DNA of 64,000 bases, taken from Pseudomonas leptonychotis. Lineage in GTDB: Bacteria > Pseudomonadota > Gammaproteobacteria > Pseudomonadales > Pseudomonadaceae. The notes under the pieces were generated by a model. That model had not been told where the DNA came from, searched no databases, and worked only from the letters and a program-made list of their open reading frames with translations. Where the stretch lies: positions 124,001-188,000 of the forward strand of contig NZ_RFLV01000003.1 of NCBI RefSeq assembly GCF_004920405.1, read 5' to 3'. Below, one piece after another: positions 1-8,719 of the stretch; position 1 is the first letter of the stretch, and every line of letters begins with the position of its first letter. The position numbers and the translations under genes were made by a program.

Positions 1-573
1 CACCTGGCCAGCAGCGGCCACTATGACCTGATCGTGCTGGACATCATGCTGCCTGGCATTGACGGTTATCAGGTGTGCAAACGCCTGCGCGAAGATGGCC
101 ACAGTGAAGTGCCAATCCTCATGCTGACCGCCCGCGACGCTTTGGACGACCGCTTACAGGGGCTCAATGTCGGTGCCGATGACTACCTGATCAAGCCGTT
201 TGCCCTGTCCGAGTTGGTGGCACGGATTGAAGCGATCCTGCGCCGCAGCCAAGGCAGCCGTAAACGCCAACTGAAAGTCGCCGACCTGATTTATGACCTC
301 GATACGCTGCATGTCAGCCGCGCGGGCAAACCGCTCAAGCTCAATCCCATCGGCCTCAAGCTATTGGCCGTACTGATGCAGAAAAGCCCGGCCGTGATCC
401 GCCGCGAGGCATTAGAGGAAGCCCTCTGGGGCGATGACAGCCCCGACAGCGATAGCCTGCGCAGCCATATCCACCAACTGCGCCAGGTCTTGGATAAGCC
501 CTTCGCCACACCGCTGCTGCACACCCTGCATGGGGTTGGCTATCGCCTGGCGGAGCATGCCCATGGCGTCTAA
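1..573 (+). CDS. OmpR-family response regulator, 5' end missing
   Basis: The reading frame is open from base 1, so the gene starts outside the window. The visible part begins inside the receiver domain: the phosphoacceptor Asp lies in VLDIMLPGIDG, and the conserved Lys is in LIKPF. A winged-helix Trans_reg_C domain follows and ends in LHTLHGVGYRL, typical of OmpR/PhoB regulators. It would be phosphorylated by the histidine kinase whose start overlaps its 3' end. The target genes are unknown; the dgkA and phosphoglycerol-transferase genes downstream are plausible candidates by position only. Confidence 0.93.
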   Translation, partial: HLASSGHYDLIVLDIMLPGIDGYQVCKRLREDGHSEVPILMLTARDALDDRLQGLNVGADDYLIKPFALSELVARIEAILRRSQGSRKRQLKVADLIYDLDTLHVSRAGKPLKLNPIGLKLLAVLMQKSPAVIRREALEEALWGDDSPDSDSLRSHIHQLRQVLDKPFATPLLHTLHGVGYRLAEHAHGV

Positions 574-1855
574 ACAGCCATTCGCGCGACGTATCCTGAT
601 TGCCTTTGTGCTCATGACCGTGTTGGTTAGCGGCGTGTTTTCCTTGAGCATCGTGGCCGTGGTGCACGTCATTGAAGAGCACCTGGTATCCGAGGAGCTC
701 AACCGCGAGCTGGACACGGTGCTGCATGAAGACCTCAAACATGGCATCACTCCTCGCCTCGATTCCAGCACCCGGTTCTTTGCCTCCAACCTTGCCGAGT
801 ACGCTATTCCAGAGCAGTACGCGGGACTACCGGAGGGATTTAATGAGGTGGTTGACGAGGAGAAGGCCTTTTATGTGTTTGTAAAAGAAATCAACGGCAA
901 CACCTATCAGCTGGTGCAAGAGCAACATGAGTTCGAAGCGCGTGAGCAGGCCTTGTTCAACGTGGTTTTTGCCGGCTTTCTCCTGACCGTGGTGGGTGCC
1001 TGGGCGCTGGGCCTGGTGATGGCGCGCAAAGTCATGGCCCCAGTCAGCCGGCTGGCGCAACAAGTGCGTCACCGCGACCAGCAACACACACTGGCTCCGC
1101 CCCTGGCACCGGACTATCCCGATGACGAAGTGGGTCAACTGGCTGCTGCCTTCGACAGCACCCTAGGCCAGCTACGGCATTCGCTGGAGCGCGAGCGATT
1201 GTTCACCAGCGATGTCAGCCATGAACTGCGTACACCGCTGATGGTCATCGCAACCTCCTGCGAGCTGCTTGCCGAAGCCACTCTGTCGCCCCGTGAGCGC
1301 CAACAACTTGAGCGTATCGCCAGGGCCAGCGAAGAAATGCGCGAGTTGGTGCAAACCTTTTTGCAGCTGGCCCGGGACAAAGCCAATGAAACGGCCTTTG
1401 TGGCAGACAGTAGCCTGGCCAGTGTCGCCGCGGCACAGGTCGAGCGCTGGGAACCCATGTTCAAAGGCAAGGGGCTGGCCTTTGAATTCGCAGAAGAAGG
1501 TCGCGACAGTGGCTGCTACAACGCCACATTTCTCAGCACGGTGATGGCTAACTTGCTGCGCAACGCGTTGCATTACACCGAACACGGCTTTGTCCGCCTG
1601 GTACTGGAAGGCAACGGGTTTCGTGTGGAGGACAGCGGCGCCGGCATCCCCCACGATCAACACGAACAGATTTTCCAACCATTCGTGCGCGGCCCCCAGG
1701 CGCGCGGCGAAGGACTGGGGCTGGGGCTTTCACTGGTCAAACGGATTTGTGCCAAACAAGGCTGGATGATCTCGGTGCATAACCAGACCGAGGGTGGCAC
1801 CTGCTTTAAGGTGAGCTTTAGCCAGGCAACTGACGAAATTTTCACATCCTCTTAA
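563..1855 (+). CDS. Sensor histidine kinase, partner of the upstream regulator
   Basis: This is a membrane histidine kinase of about 430 residues. TM1 lies near residues 9-31, followed by a short periplasmic sensor of about 100 residues, TM2 and a HAMP linker. The HisKA box SDVSHELRTPLMVI has the phospho-acceptor His at residue 220. The ATPase N-box (NLLRNALHYT), DSGAGI and GLGLGLSLV follow. I chose the ATG at 563, which overlaps the regulator stop; an in-frame ATG at 557 is equally possible. The overlap implies translational coupling. The sensor domain is too short and generic to suggest a ligand. Confidence 0.92.
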   Translation: MASKQPFARRILIAFVLMTVLVSGVFSLSIVAVVHVIEEHLVSEELNRELDTVLHEDLKHGITPRLDSSTRFFASNLAEYAIPEQYAGLPEGFNEVVDEEKAFYVFVKEINGNTYQLVQEQHEFEAREQALFNVVFAGFLLTVVGAWALGLVMARKVMAPVSRLAQQVRHRDQQHTLAPPLAPDYPDDEVGQLAAAFDSTLGQLRHSLERERLFTSDVSHELRTPLMVIATSCELLAEATLSPRERQQLERIARASEEMRELVQTFLQLARDKANETAFVADSSLASVAAAQVERWEPMFKGKGLAFEFAEEGRDSGCYNATFLSTVMANLLRNALHYTEHGFVRLVLEGNGFRVEDSGAGIPHDQHEQIFQPFVRGPQARGEGLGLGLSLVKRICAKQGWMISVHNQTEGGTCFKVSFSQATDEIFTSS

Positions 1856-1866
1856 CAGGCTGTTGA

Positions 1867-1919
1867 TGCATGGCTGTTTAGTGTGGCGAGCGTTCCCCCA
1901 CTGGACGCTCAGCCATGCA
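1867..1919. repeat. Long intergenic inverted repeat
   Basis: TGCATGGCTG at 1867-1876 pairs with CAGCCATGCA at 1910-1919. Inside lies a second repeat, GAGCGT with ACGCTC. The structure sits between the histidine kinase and dgkA. It lacks a T-run, so it may be an operator or processing structure rather than a simple terminator. Confidence 0.5.
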
Positions 1920-2000
1920 TGCTTTCCCCGCCCACGATTACGCGCCTCCTGTATATCCCCCGCAACGCCACTGGCAGCCTGAACAACTAGAGCTGCCAGC

Positions 2001-2396
2001 ATGAACGGCAAACCCATTTTAGATACGCATGACGCCCTGTCGCTCAAAGGCCGCACTGGACTACGACGCATTGTCGACGCCAGTGGCTATTCACTTATGG
2101 GCTTACAAGCGGCCTATCGCGGCGAAGCGGCGTTCCGCCAACTGCTCCTGCTCAATGGGCTGCTGCTGCCGCTGGCTTGCTGGGTCGACGTCACACGCAG
2201 TGAGCGTGTATTGCTGATGATCGTGCCGCTGCTGTCATTGATCGTCGAGCTGCTCAACTCTGCCATCGAAGCCACCGTCGATCGTATTTCCCTGAGCATT
2301 CACCCACTGTCCAAGCAGGCCAAAGACATGGGCAGCGCCGCGCAATTTATCGCCCTGCTCCTGATCGGCCTGACCTGGGGCTTGATCCTCATTTAA
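2001..2396 (+). CDS. dgkA: Diacylglycerol kinase (DgkA)
   Basis: This is a small integral membrane kinase of 131 residues that phosphorylates diacylglycerol to phosphatidic acid. The family signature is visible as ELLNSAIEATVDRI, and three hydrophobic segments follow the amphipathic N-terminus. The N-terminus is about 10 residues longer than in short homologues. The next gene encodes an LTA-synthase-like phosphoglycerol transferase, an enzyme type that releases diacylglycerol from phosphatidylglycerol, so DgkA probably recycles that by-product. The ribosome binding site is weak. Confidence 0.93.
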   Translation: MNGKPILDTHDALSLKGRTGLRRIVDASGYSLMGLQAAYRGEAAFRQLLLLNGLLLPLACWVDVTRSERVLLMIVPLLSLIVELLNSAIEATVDRISLSIHPLSKQAKDMGSAAQFIALLLIGLTWGLILI

Positions 2397-2432
2397 TCCG
2401 TTCGCCACTTATTCTTATAAGGCTGCTCATTC

Positions 2433-4583
2433 ATGCCCCGCCGTTCCTCTGCACGCGCAGCCACACCCGATACCTTCAACCGGATCGGTCTCGGCGAGCA
2501 TCTGGCCTTCTTATTCAGTAGCGCGGTGCTACTTGTACTGCTGCTGTCCTTGTTGCGCGTGGCGTTGCTGCTGTTTAACCGCGAGCTGCTGGACGATGCC
2601 GCCTGGCAGGGGCTGGGCGAAGCCTTTAGCAACGGCGTGCGCTTCGACCTGCGCCTGGTGGTATTTATCTGCGCCCCGCTGACGCTAGCCCTGGCCTGGC
2701 GACCGGCGATGACACATCGCACCTGGCAACGGCTGTGGCTAAGCGCCTGCGCCAGCCTGGCGATTTTGCTCGGTTTGATCGAGCTGAACTTCTATCAGGA
2801 GTTTCATCAGCGCCTTAATGCCCTGGTCTTCCAATACTTACAGGAAGACCCCGCGACCGTGCTGAGCATGCTCTGGTATGGCTTCCCCGTGGTACGCCTG
2901 CTGCTGGCGTGGGCCCTGCTGAGCAGCACATTTATCCTGTTATTGAGCAGGATCGACTGGCTCACACGCCGCAAAGACAACGACCAACAGCCACAGCTAC
3001 AACGGCCCATGGCGCTATACGCCAGCCATGGCCTGGTACTGCTGCTGTGCCTGACGCTCTCCGTACTCGCCGCGCGCGGCACCTTGCGTCAGGGCCCACC
3101 GCTACGCTGGGGCGATGCGTTTACCACCGAATCAATGTTTGCCAATCAGCTGGGTCTCAATGGCGCGCTCAGCCTGTACACCGCGGCGAAGAGTCGCTAC
3201 GCGGACGATAGCCACAAGGTCTGGAAAGCCAGCATGCCGGCTGTCGAGGCCACTGCCGTAACCCGCGAGCTACTGCTCAGCGCCCACGACACGCTGGTCG
3301 ACCCTGATACCGCTGCCGTACGCCGTGACTCACTGTCGCCCAGCGACACCCAGCTGCCTGTGCGCAATGTGGTGGTGATTCTGATGGAGAGCTTTGCGGG
3401 CCACTTTGTCGGTGCCCTGGGCAGCGACGCAGCGATCACGCCGAATTTTGACCGACTGGCTAAGCAAGGATTGTTATTCAAAAACTTCTTCGCCAATGGC
3501 ACCCACACGCACCAGGGCATGTTCGCCAGCATGGCCTGTTTCCCTAATCTGCCCGGTTTCGAATACCTGATGCAGACCCCGGAAGGCGGCCATGGGTTTT
3601 CCGGTTTGGCGCAGCTACTCAGCGCCCGTGACTACAACGATTTGTATGTCTATAACGGTGATTTTGCCTGGGACAACCAGCGCGGCTTCTTCGGCAACCA
3701 AGGCATGAGCAACTTTATTGGCCGCCATGACTTTGTGAACCCGGTGGTGGCTGACCCAACCTGGGGGGTGTCCGACCAGGACATGTTCGACCGCGCCGCC
3801 GAGGAGCTACTCAAGCAAGACCCGGACAAACCCTTCTACGCGCTGCTGCAAACACTCTCCAACCACACCCCTTACGCCCTGCCGGACGTCTTGCCGGTCG
3901 AGCAGGTTAGCGGGCATGACTCGCTTGATCAGCACCTGACAGCCATGCGTTATTCCGATTGGGCACTCGGGCAATTCTTTGAAAAAGCCAGCCAGGCTCC
4001 TTACTTCAAGAACACCCTGTTCGTGGTGGTGGGCGATCATGGTTTTGCCGCCAAAGAGCAACTGACCGAAATGGACCTGTTCCGCTTTCATGTTCCATTG
4101 CTGCTTATTGCCCCTGGCATCCAGAACACCTTCGGCGCCACCCAGGACATCGTTGCGAGCCAAGTCGATATCGTGCCAACCATCATGGGTCGGCTTGGCG
4201 GCACAGTGCGCCAGCAGTGCTGGGGCCGCGACCTGCTGAGCCTACCGGCCAACGACCCTGGCTTCGCCATCATCAAACCCTCAGGCAGCGACCAGACAGT
4301 GGCCATGCTCAAGGGTGAAGAAATCCTGATCCTGCCCAAGGATATGGAGCCGCGCCGCTACCGCTACCAACTGGGCGCACACCCGCAAGCCACCCTACTG
4401 GCGCCCCCGATGCCGGGCGACACGCTGACTCAGCAACTGCAAGCCTATCTGCAAACCGCGACAGGCAGCCTACTCGGCAACACCACCGGCGTGGCCGACA
4501 GCAGTGCCACTGCCGCCACGTCCACAGCCACAGCCACAGCCATGCAACAGACAAACGCATCCCCCGCAAAAGAGAAAGACTAG
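2433..4583 (+). CDS. LTA synthase-like phosphoglycerol transferase (sulfatase fold)
   Basis: This 716-residue membrane enzyme has about five N-terminal transmembrane segments followed by a large periplasmic alkaline-phosphatase/sulfatase domain. Metal and nucleophile motifs are visible: VILMESFAGH, NGTHTHQG with the presumed catalytic Thr, and VVGDHGF. In LtaS and MdoB/OpgB relatives this domain moves phosphoglycerol from phosphatidylglycerol to a glycan or polymer. The acceptor here is unknown. The Ala/Thr-rich C-terminal tail is low-complexity. It lies 36 bp after dgkA, consistent with an operon that makes and recycles diacylglycerol. Confidence 0.88.
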   Translation: MPRRSSARAATPDTFNRIGLGEHLAFLFSSAVLLVLLLSLLRVALLLFNRELLDDAAWQGLGEAFSNGVRFDLRLVVFICAPLTLALAWRPAMTHRTWQRLWLSACASLAILLGLIELNFYQEFHQRLNALVFQYLQEDPATVLSMLWYGFPVVRLLLAWALLSSTFILLLSRIDWLTRRKDNDQQPQLQRPMALYASHGLVLLLCLTLSVLAARGTLRQGPPLRWGDAFTTESMFANQLGLNGALSLYTAAKSRYADDSHKVWKASMPAVEATAVTRELLLSAHDTLVDPDTAAVRRDSLSPSDTQLPVRNVVVILMESFAGHFVGALGSDAAITPNFDRLAKQGLLFKNFFANGTHTHQGMFASMACFPNLPGFEYLMQTPEGGHGFSGLAQLLSARDYNDLYVYNGDFAWDNQRGFFGNQGMSNFIGRHDFVNPVVADPTWGVSDQDMFDRAAEELLKQDPDKPFYALLQTLSNHTPYALPDVLPVEQVSGHDSLDQHLTAMRYSDWALGQFFEKASQAPYFKNTLFVVVGDHGFAAKEQLTEMDLFRFHVPLLLIAPGIQNTFGATQDIVASQVDIVPTIMGRLGGTVRQQCWGRDLLSLPANDPGFAIIKPSGSDQTVAMLKGEEILILPKDMEPRRYRYQLGAHPQATLLAPPMPGDTLTQQLQAYLQTATGSLLGNTTGVADSSATAATSTATATAMQQTNASPAKEKD

Positions 4584-4603
4584 GCGCGACTAAAGAGTAA
4601 AAC

Positions 4604-4636
4604 AGCACGGCCCGCGCGCAACGGTGAGGCCGTGCT
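4604..4636 (+). terminator. Hairpin after the phosphoglycerol transferase
   Basis: AGCACGGCC and GGCCGTGCT form a perfect 9-bp stem with a 15-nt loop shortly after the stop codon. No T-run follows, so intrinsic termination is only possible. The remaining bases up to 4865 hold nothing else I can support. Confidence 0.4.
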
Positions 4637-4865
4637 AACCACGCGCAACATCCACCTTCTCGGCTAAGGTAAGTGAACTCCACTCACTCCCCCAGTGTCT
4701 GTCTGCTGTCGGCCCACTGGATGGATTGCATGGCCATTTGCCCACCTGGCAGCTCTGCTGCAGTGCGCCATCCTGATCGCGTATTTGTCTTCACTCATTC
4801 GCTTGGCCGGCTTTTATCGCACCCGTTTACAGGGTTTCGTTCAATCGCCATGTGAAGATTGCCCC

Positions 4866-5519
4866 ATGTTCCTATTTCGTCACTTCCCCTCCCGTGTCCC
4901 TTCGTTGCACAACCTCACCCTGGCTGCGTGCCTACTGGCCAGCGTTAGCGCCCACGCTGAAACAAATGCCGGTAATACGCGCTGGGTCAGTGACAGCCTG
5001 AATACCTTTGTGCGCAGCGGCCCAACCAACGGCTACCGTATCGTTGGCACACTCACCTCCGGGCAGAAGGTCACCTTGCTGCGCACCGACGGCGATTACA
5101 GCCAGGTTCGCGGCGAAGGTGGCGATGCCGTGTGGATTGCCAACAAAGACCTGCAAGAAGTACCCGGCCAGGCCGAACACCTGCCGCAGCTTGAACAAAA
5201 AGTGAGCGACCTGAGTGCCGAGCTAGAAGGCATCAATGGCACTTGGGAACCCCGCGTACAGGGCATGCAGGAAACCCTGGACTCACGCAAAACCCTGATC
5301 GACGAGCTGCAAACCGCCCGTTCGACTCTGGATATAGAGTTAAGCCGAGCCAACTCCGAGCTACGTGAGCTGCAAGCGCAATTGGGCGAAGAAAACCAAC
5401 AGGTACTGACACGCTACATGGTGTATGGCGGTGGCATTGCCGGGGCGGGGCTACTCGCTGGGCTGATCCTACCGACCATGTTGCGGGTACGGCGCAAGCG
5501 TAATGATCAGTGGGTTTGA
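4866..5519 (+). CDS. SH3b-domain membrane protein (TIGR04211/YgiM-like)
   Basis: The ATG at 4866 gives 217 residues. A cleavable signal peptide ends near AHA-ET. An SH3b domain follows (WVSDSLNTFVRSGPTNGYR onward), then a coiled coil of about 100 residues, then one C-terminal transmembrane helix with a basic cytoplasmic tail (RVRRKR). This is the architecture of the TIGR04211/YgiM family, whose role is unknown but is probably envelope related. The frame is open upstream, but the signal peptide fixes the start. Confidence 0.85.
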   Translation: MFLFRHFPSRVPSLHNLTLAACLLASVSAHAETNAGNTRWVSDSLNTFVRSGPTNGYRIVGTLTSGQKVTLLRTDGDYSQVRGEGGDAVWIANKDLQEVPGQAEHLPQLEQKVSDLSAELEGINGTWEPRVQGMQETLDSRKTLIDELQTARSTLDIELSRANSELRELQAQLGEENQQVLTRYMVYGGGIAGAGLLAGLILPTMLRVRRKRNDQWV

Positions 5520-5621
5520 CCCGCCAAGAAGCCGGCTAGCCCGGTGAAAGCCCCCCAGCAGCGCCACACACTACGGGCCTGCTGGGCGTGATCGCACAAA
5601 CCCACAATGATCTAGTTCGAG

Positions 5622-6566
5622 TTAGGCCATATGCAGCCGTTTGGGGATAACGCTGCGGCTTTCCGTGCGGATCGTCCAGCACACACCCCCTAGCACCAAC
5701 AGCATGCCGAGTACCTCCACAGCACTGGGCAGTGCCCACGCCAATAAGTAGCTGTAGAACAGCGCGCAAAGGGTTTCGAAAATAATCAATTGCCCGCCGA
5801 TAGAGACGGGCAAGCGTTGCGCCGCCGCGTTCCACAGCGCGTTAGCCACCCACGAACCGGCAATGGCCATAAACAAAGCGGTCAGCATAAAGATCGTGAG
5901 GCGTTCACGACTAAGGTCGGTGGGCACTAGCTGCGGCTGAGTCAGGATCACCATTACACTCAGCAGCAAGGCCATAAAACCGGTTGTTATGCCGAGCAGC
6001 GTTGACCACTCCCCCGGAGTGAAACGCCCTGTTTTGAGCTGATGAGCATTGCGCAGTGCAAACCACGACCATGACAGCACACCGAGACAGGCGTAACCGG
6101 CCCCCAGCATCTGCCGCATGCCGCCCTCACCGCGAATGACCGCCATAACGGCTGGAAGGTTGAGCCAGATAATGCCGGTGAAAATCAGTGCGAGCGAGAA
6201 CAGCATTGAGCGCAAACTGACCTGGCTATAACGGCGCCCCATCAGCATCACCGCGATGGGAATCAGCCCATTAATAAGCGATGCCGTTGCAACGCCGGCA
6301 TCCTGCACGGCCGCACTCAACAAGATGAAATAGAGCAGGTTGCCGGTCAGCGCCAGCTCAAGCAGGAGTCGTTGATCCTGGCGAGTCAGCCGGCGAAATA
6401 ACGCGCGAGCATTGGGCAGTGCTATCAGGGTCGCAAATAACCCATAGAGCAAAAACCGCACGCAGCTGATCACCACCGGGTGAACATCCGGAATCAATGC
6501 AGGTGCCACTATCACGGCACCCCAAAGAGCTCCTGCCATGCCACCTTGGACTACTGCCTTCTTCAT
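5622..6566 (-). CDS. EamA/DMT-family transporter
   Basis: The protein has about ten hydrophobic segments and two EamA repeats, typical of drug/metabolite exporters. The ATG at 6566 (MKKAVVQGG) is preceded by GGGAAGAG at good spacing, so I prefer it to the ATG at 6584. It is divergent from a LysR regulator, which is the usual arrangement for a regulator and the exporter it controls. The substrate cannot be told from sequence. Confidence 0.9.
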   Translation of the reverse strand: MKKAVVQGGMAGALWGAVIVAPALIPDVHPVVISCVRFLLYGLFATLIALPNARALFRRLTRQDQRLLLELALTGNLLYFILLSAAVQDAGVATASLINGLIPIAVMLMGRRYSQVSLRSMLFSLALIFTGIIWLNLPAVMAVIRGEGGMRQMLGAGYACLGVLSWSWFALRNAHQLKTGRFTPGEWSTLLGITTGFMALLLSVMVILTQPQLVPTDLSRERLTIFMLTALFMAIAGSWVANALWNAAAQRLPVSIGGQLIIFETLCALFYSYLLAWALPSAVEVLGMLLVLGGVCWTIRTESRSVIPKRLHMA

Positions 6567-6681
6567 GCCGCTCTTCCCTTTCATTCAAGGTGGCGACTTT
6601 ATGGCTAAAGCATTGAGGTCTGTAGCGACATTGCCGCATGCTGTCATTCCAAACAGGCATGCCATTTGTTGAGAACGTCTA

Positions 6682-7578
6682 ATGTCCGCACGCTTTCACC
6701 ACCTGCCTCCACTCGATACGTTAATTGCTTTCGAGTCCGTGGCTCGCTTGGGCAGCTTTACCCGCGCCGCCGATGAGTTGTGCGTGACCCAAAGCGCGAT
6801 CAGCAAACAGATACGCACCCTCGAGCAAGCTCTCGGCGTTGCGCTATTTGTCAGGGGCGCTCGCGGCGTTGAGCTGTCAACAGCAGGCGGGATCTACCAG
6901 CAAGAGGTCGTGCCGGCACTGCAACGCATACATTTAACGGGGCAGCGAATTAGTACAACCCACCATCCCAATACCGTCACCGTGTTGGCGACCCATGCGG
7001 TTTCGCAGTTTTGGTTATTCCCGCGCCTACTCGAATTCAATGCCGAACATCCGCACATCACCATCCACATCCACGCCAGTAACGACATCATGCCGTTTAT
7101 GGTGCCCGAGCATGACCTGGCGATTCTCTATGGCAGCGGTGACTGGCCGAACCTGGAGGCGACCCCGCTAATCCCCGAAGTCATCTATCCATTGGCTCGC
7201 CCAGGCGTGAGCGGTAGCGAGGTGAAAACGCTCGACGCACTGGCAAAACTGCCCTTGATCCAACTGGCGTCGACATGGGACTGCTTCGAGTGGCGCGACT
7301 GGTTTGCCCACTTTGATATGGCCTACCAACCGCCCAAATCCAACCCTACCTTCAACCAACTCACCCTGACCTACGCGGCAATTCAACAAGGCACAGGCAT
7401 TGGTCTCGCTTGGGCATTTATGGCGCAAGAGGCAATCGACAAGGGTGATTTGGTACGTGTGACAGAGCACTTTGTTGAAACGGGGCTGGCTGAATTCGTC
7501 GTACACGACCTCGCCCGCCCCCTGTCTGCTGCCACAGCGTTATTCAGAGACTGGTTAATCGCTCGTAGGATGGGTTAA
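6682..7578 (+). CDS. LysR-family transcriptional regulator (GcvA-like)
   Basis: This is a 298-residue regulator. The N-terminal winged helix-turn-helix reads LIAFESVARLGSFTRAADEL then VTQSAISKQIRTLE, followed by a periplasmic-binding-protein-like effector domain. The sequence style (PPLDTLIAFE) resembles the GcvA subgroup. It is divergent from the EamA exporter across about 115 bp, so it probably controls that gene and itself. The stop codon lies inside the left arm of an inverted repeat element. Confidence 0.93.
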   Translation: MSARFHHLPPLDTLIAFESVARLGSFTRAADELCVTQSAISKQIRTLEQALGVALFVRGARGVELSTAGGIYQQEVVPALQRIHLTGQRISTTHHPNTVTVLATHAVSQFWLFPRLLEFNAEHPHITIHIHASNDIMPFMVPEHDLAILYGSGDWPNLEATPLIPEVIYPLARPGVSGSEVKTLDALAKLPLIQLASTWDCFEWRDWFAHFDMAYQPPKSNPTFNQLTLTYAAIQQGTGIGLAWAFMAQEAIDKGDLVRVTEHFVETGLAEFVVHDLARPLSAATALFRDWLIARRMG

Positions 7579-7664
7579 GCGCAGCGATACCCATGCAGCT
7601 ATCGGCTCAGCGCTTGATTCGTCAGAGGAAGTGATGGGTATCGCGTTGCTCCACCCATCCTACG
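7564..7664. repeat. Inverted-repeat element (REP/MITE-like)
   Basis: Arms of 31 nt at 7564-7594 and 7634-7664 (CGTAGGATGGGTTAAGCGCA and its near complement) match at about 26 of 31 positions around a 39-nt centre. The GTAGGATGGGT...ACCCATCCTAC type is a familiar dispersed intergenic repeat in pseudomonads. It overlaps the LysR stop codon and may act as a bidirectional transcription end between convergent genes. Confidence 0.75.
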
Positions 7665-7729
7665 TAAGCACCAGAACCGGGCCACGACATTGGTGCAGAG
7701 GGCCGCCTCTGGCAGAGGACGTCCCTCAC

Positions 7730-8071
7730 TTAATCATCGCGCGTCAGCACTTCCAGCAGCTCGATCTCGAAGACCAGATTGGCGTGCGGCTTGATATGCG
7801 CGCCGAATTCACGCTCGCCGTAGCCTAGGTGCGAGGGCACGAACAGCTTGCGCTTGCCGCCAACCTTCATGCCCATCATGCCGATGTCCCAGCCCTTGAT
7901 GACCCGACCGGTGCCGATCACGCACTGGAAAGGCTTGCCGCGCGCATAGGAGGAATCGAACGTGCTGCCATCTTCGAGAAATCCGTTGTATTGGGTGGTG
8001 ATAAGCGCACCCTTGACCACTTCCTTGCCGTCACCCAGTTGAATATCTTCAATCACTAGTTCGTTGCTCAT
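7730..8071 (-). CDS. FKBP-type peptidyl-prolyl isomerase
   Basis: This is a single-domain FKBP of 113 residues without a signal peptide, so probably cytoplasmic. Typical motifs are present: YNGFLEDGSTFDSSY, VIKGWDIGMMGMKVGGKRKLFVP, LGYGE and LVFEIELLEV. It catalyses cis-trans isomerisation of Xaa-Pro bonds. The ATG at 8071 is preceded by GAGGTGAG; a GTG directly before it is less likely. It is the first gene downstream of the marR gene on the same strand. Confidence 0.93.
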   Translation of the reverse strand: MSNELVIEDIQLGDGKEVVKGALITTQYNGFLEDGSTFDSSYARGKPFQCVIGTGRVIKGWDIGMMGMKVGGKRKLFVPSHLGYGEREFGAHIKPHANLVFEIELLEVLTRDD

Positions 8072-8122
8072 CACTCACCTCGCTTCGTCGCCCAGTCTGC
8101 TTGCGCCGGGCTTACAGGAACA

Positions 8123-8635
8123 TCACTCGGCTACCGGCTCCAGAACAGCCAACAGCTCAGATAACCGCGCATCCAGTTGCGCTAATTCTGCGGCCGCAAT
8201 CGGCGCTAAAAGCCGCGTCTCATTGGCGACATGTGCCGTCACCGCCCGATCAATCAACTCCAGCCCGGCCGGCGTCAACTGCACCAGCATGCTACGTGCA
8301 TCGCTGGGATTGGCCAGACGACTGACCAGCCCTGACGCTTCGAGCTGCTGCAACTGCCGGGTCATGGTGCCGGAGGTAATCATCAGTGTAGAAAACAGAG
8401 TCGTCGGAGCAAGGCAGAAAGGCTCGCCGGCGCGGCGCAAGGTGGCCAGCACATCGAACTCCCAGGCGGTCATACCGAAGCTACTAAAGACTTTATCCAG
8501 TTCGCGGCGCAGTAACGCCGAGCAGCGCCCGAGCCGGCCGATCACGCCCATTGGGCTGACATCCAGATCAGGCCGTTCGCGCCCCCACTGCTGAAGAATT
8601 GCATCGACCGCATCCATCTGCCGTTGAATCGCCAT
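8123..8635 (-). CDS. MarR-family transcriptional regulator
   Basis: This is a 170-residue winged-helix regulator. The core reads LLRRELDKVFSSFGMTAWEFDVLATLRRAG, then the recognition region TLMITSGTMTRQLQQLEASGLVSR. The ATG at 8635 follows AGGGGTAAGCC; an upstream in-frame start would run into the promoter. It is divergent from an EamA exporter across a short region holding two palindromic boxes, so it very likely represses both genes and releases DNA on binding a small molecule. Confidence 0.92.
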   Translation of the reverse strand: MAIQRQMDAVDAILQQWGRERPDLDVSPMGVIGRLGRCSALLRRELDKVFSSFGMTAWEFDVLATLRRAGEPFCLAPTTLFSTLMITSGTMTRQLQQLEASGLVSRLANPSDARSMLVQLTPAGLELIDRAVTAHVANETRLLAPIAAAELAQLDARLSELLAVLEPVAE

Positions 8636-8658
8636 TGGCTTACCCCTGAAGATTTTTA

Positions 8659-8712
8659 TCTTGAACTCAAGACAAGTTGGCATTAGCCTCGCATTTTATC
8701 TTGAATGCGAGA
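8659..8712. promoter_or_regulatory. Two MarR-type operator boxes
   Basis: A perfect palindrome TCTTGAACTCAAGA lies at 8659-8672 and an imperfect copy TCTTGAATGCGAGA at 8699-8712, exactly 40 bp apart. They lie between the divergent marR and EamA genes, the second box touching the EamA start region. Binding by the adjacent MarR protein is an inference from position. Confidence 0.75.
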
Positions 8713-8719
8713 CAAATGC

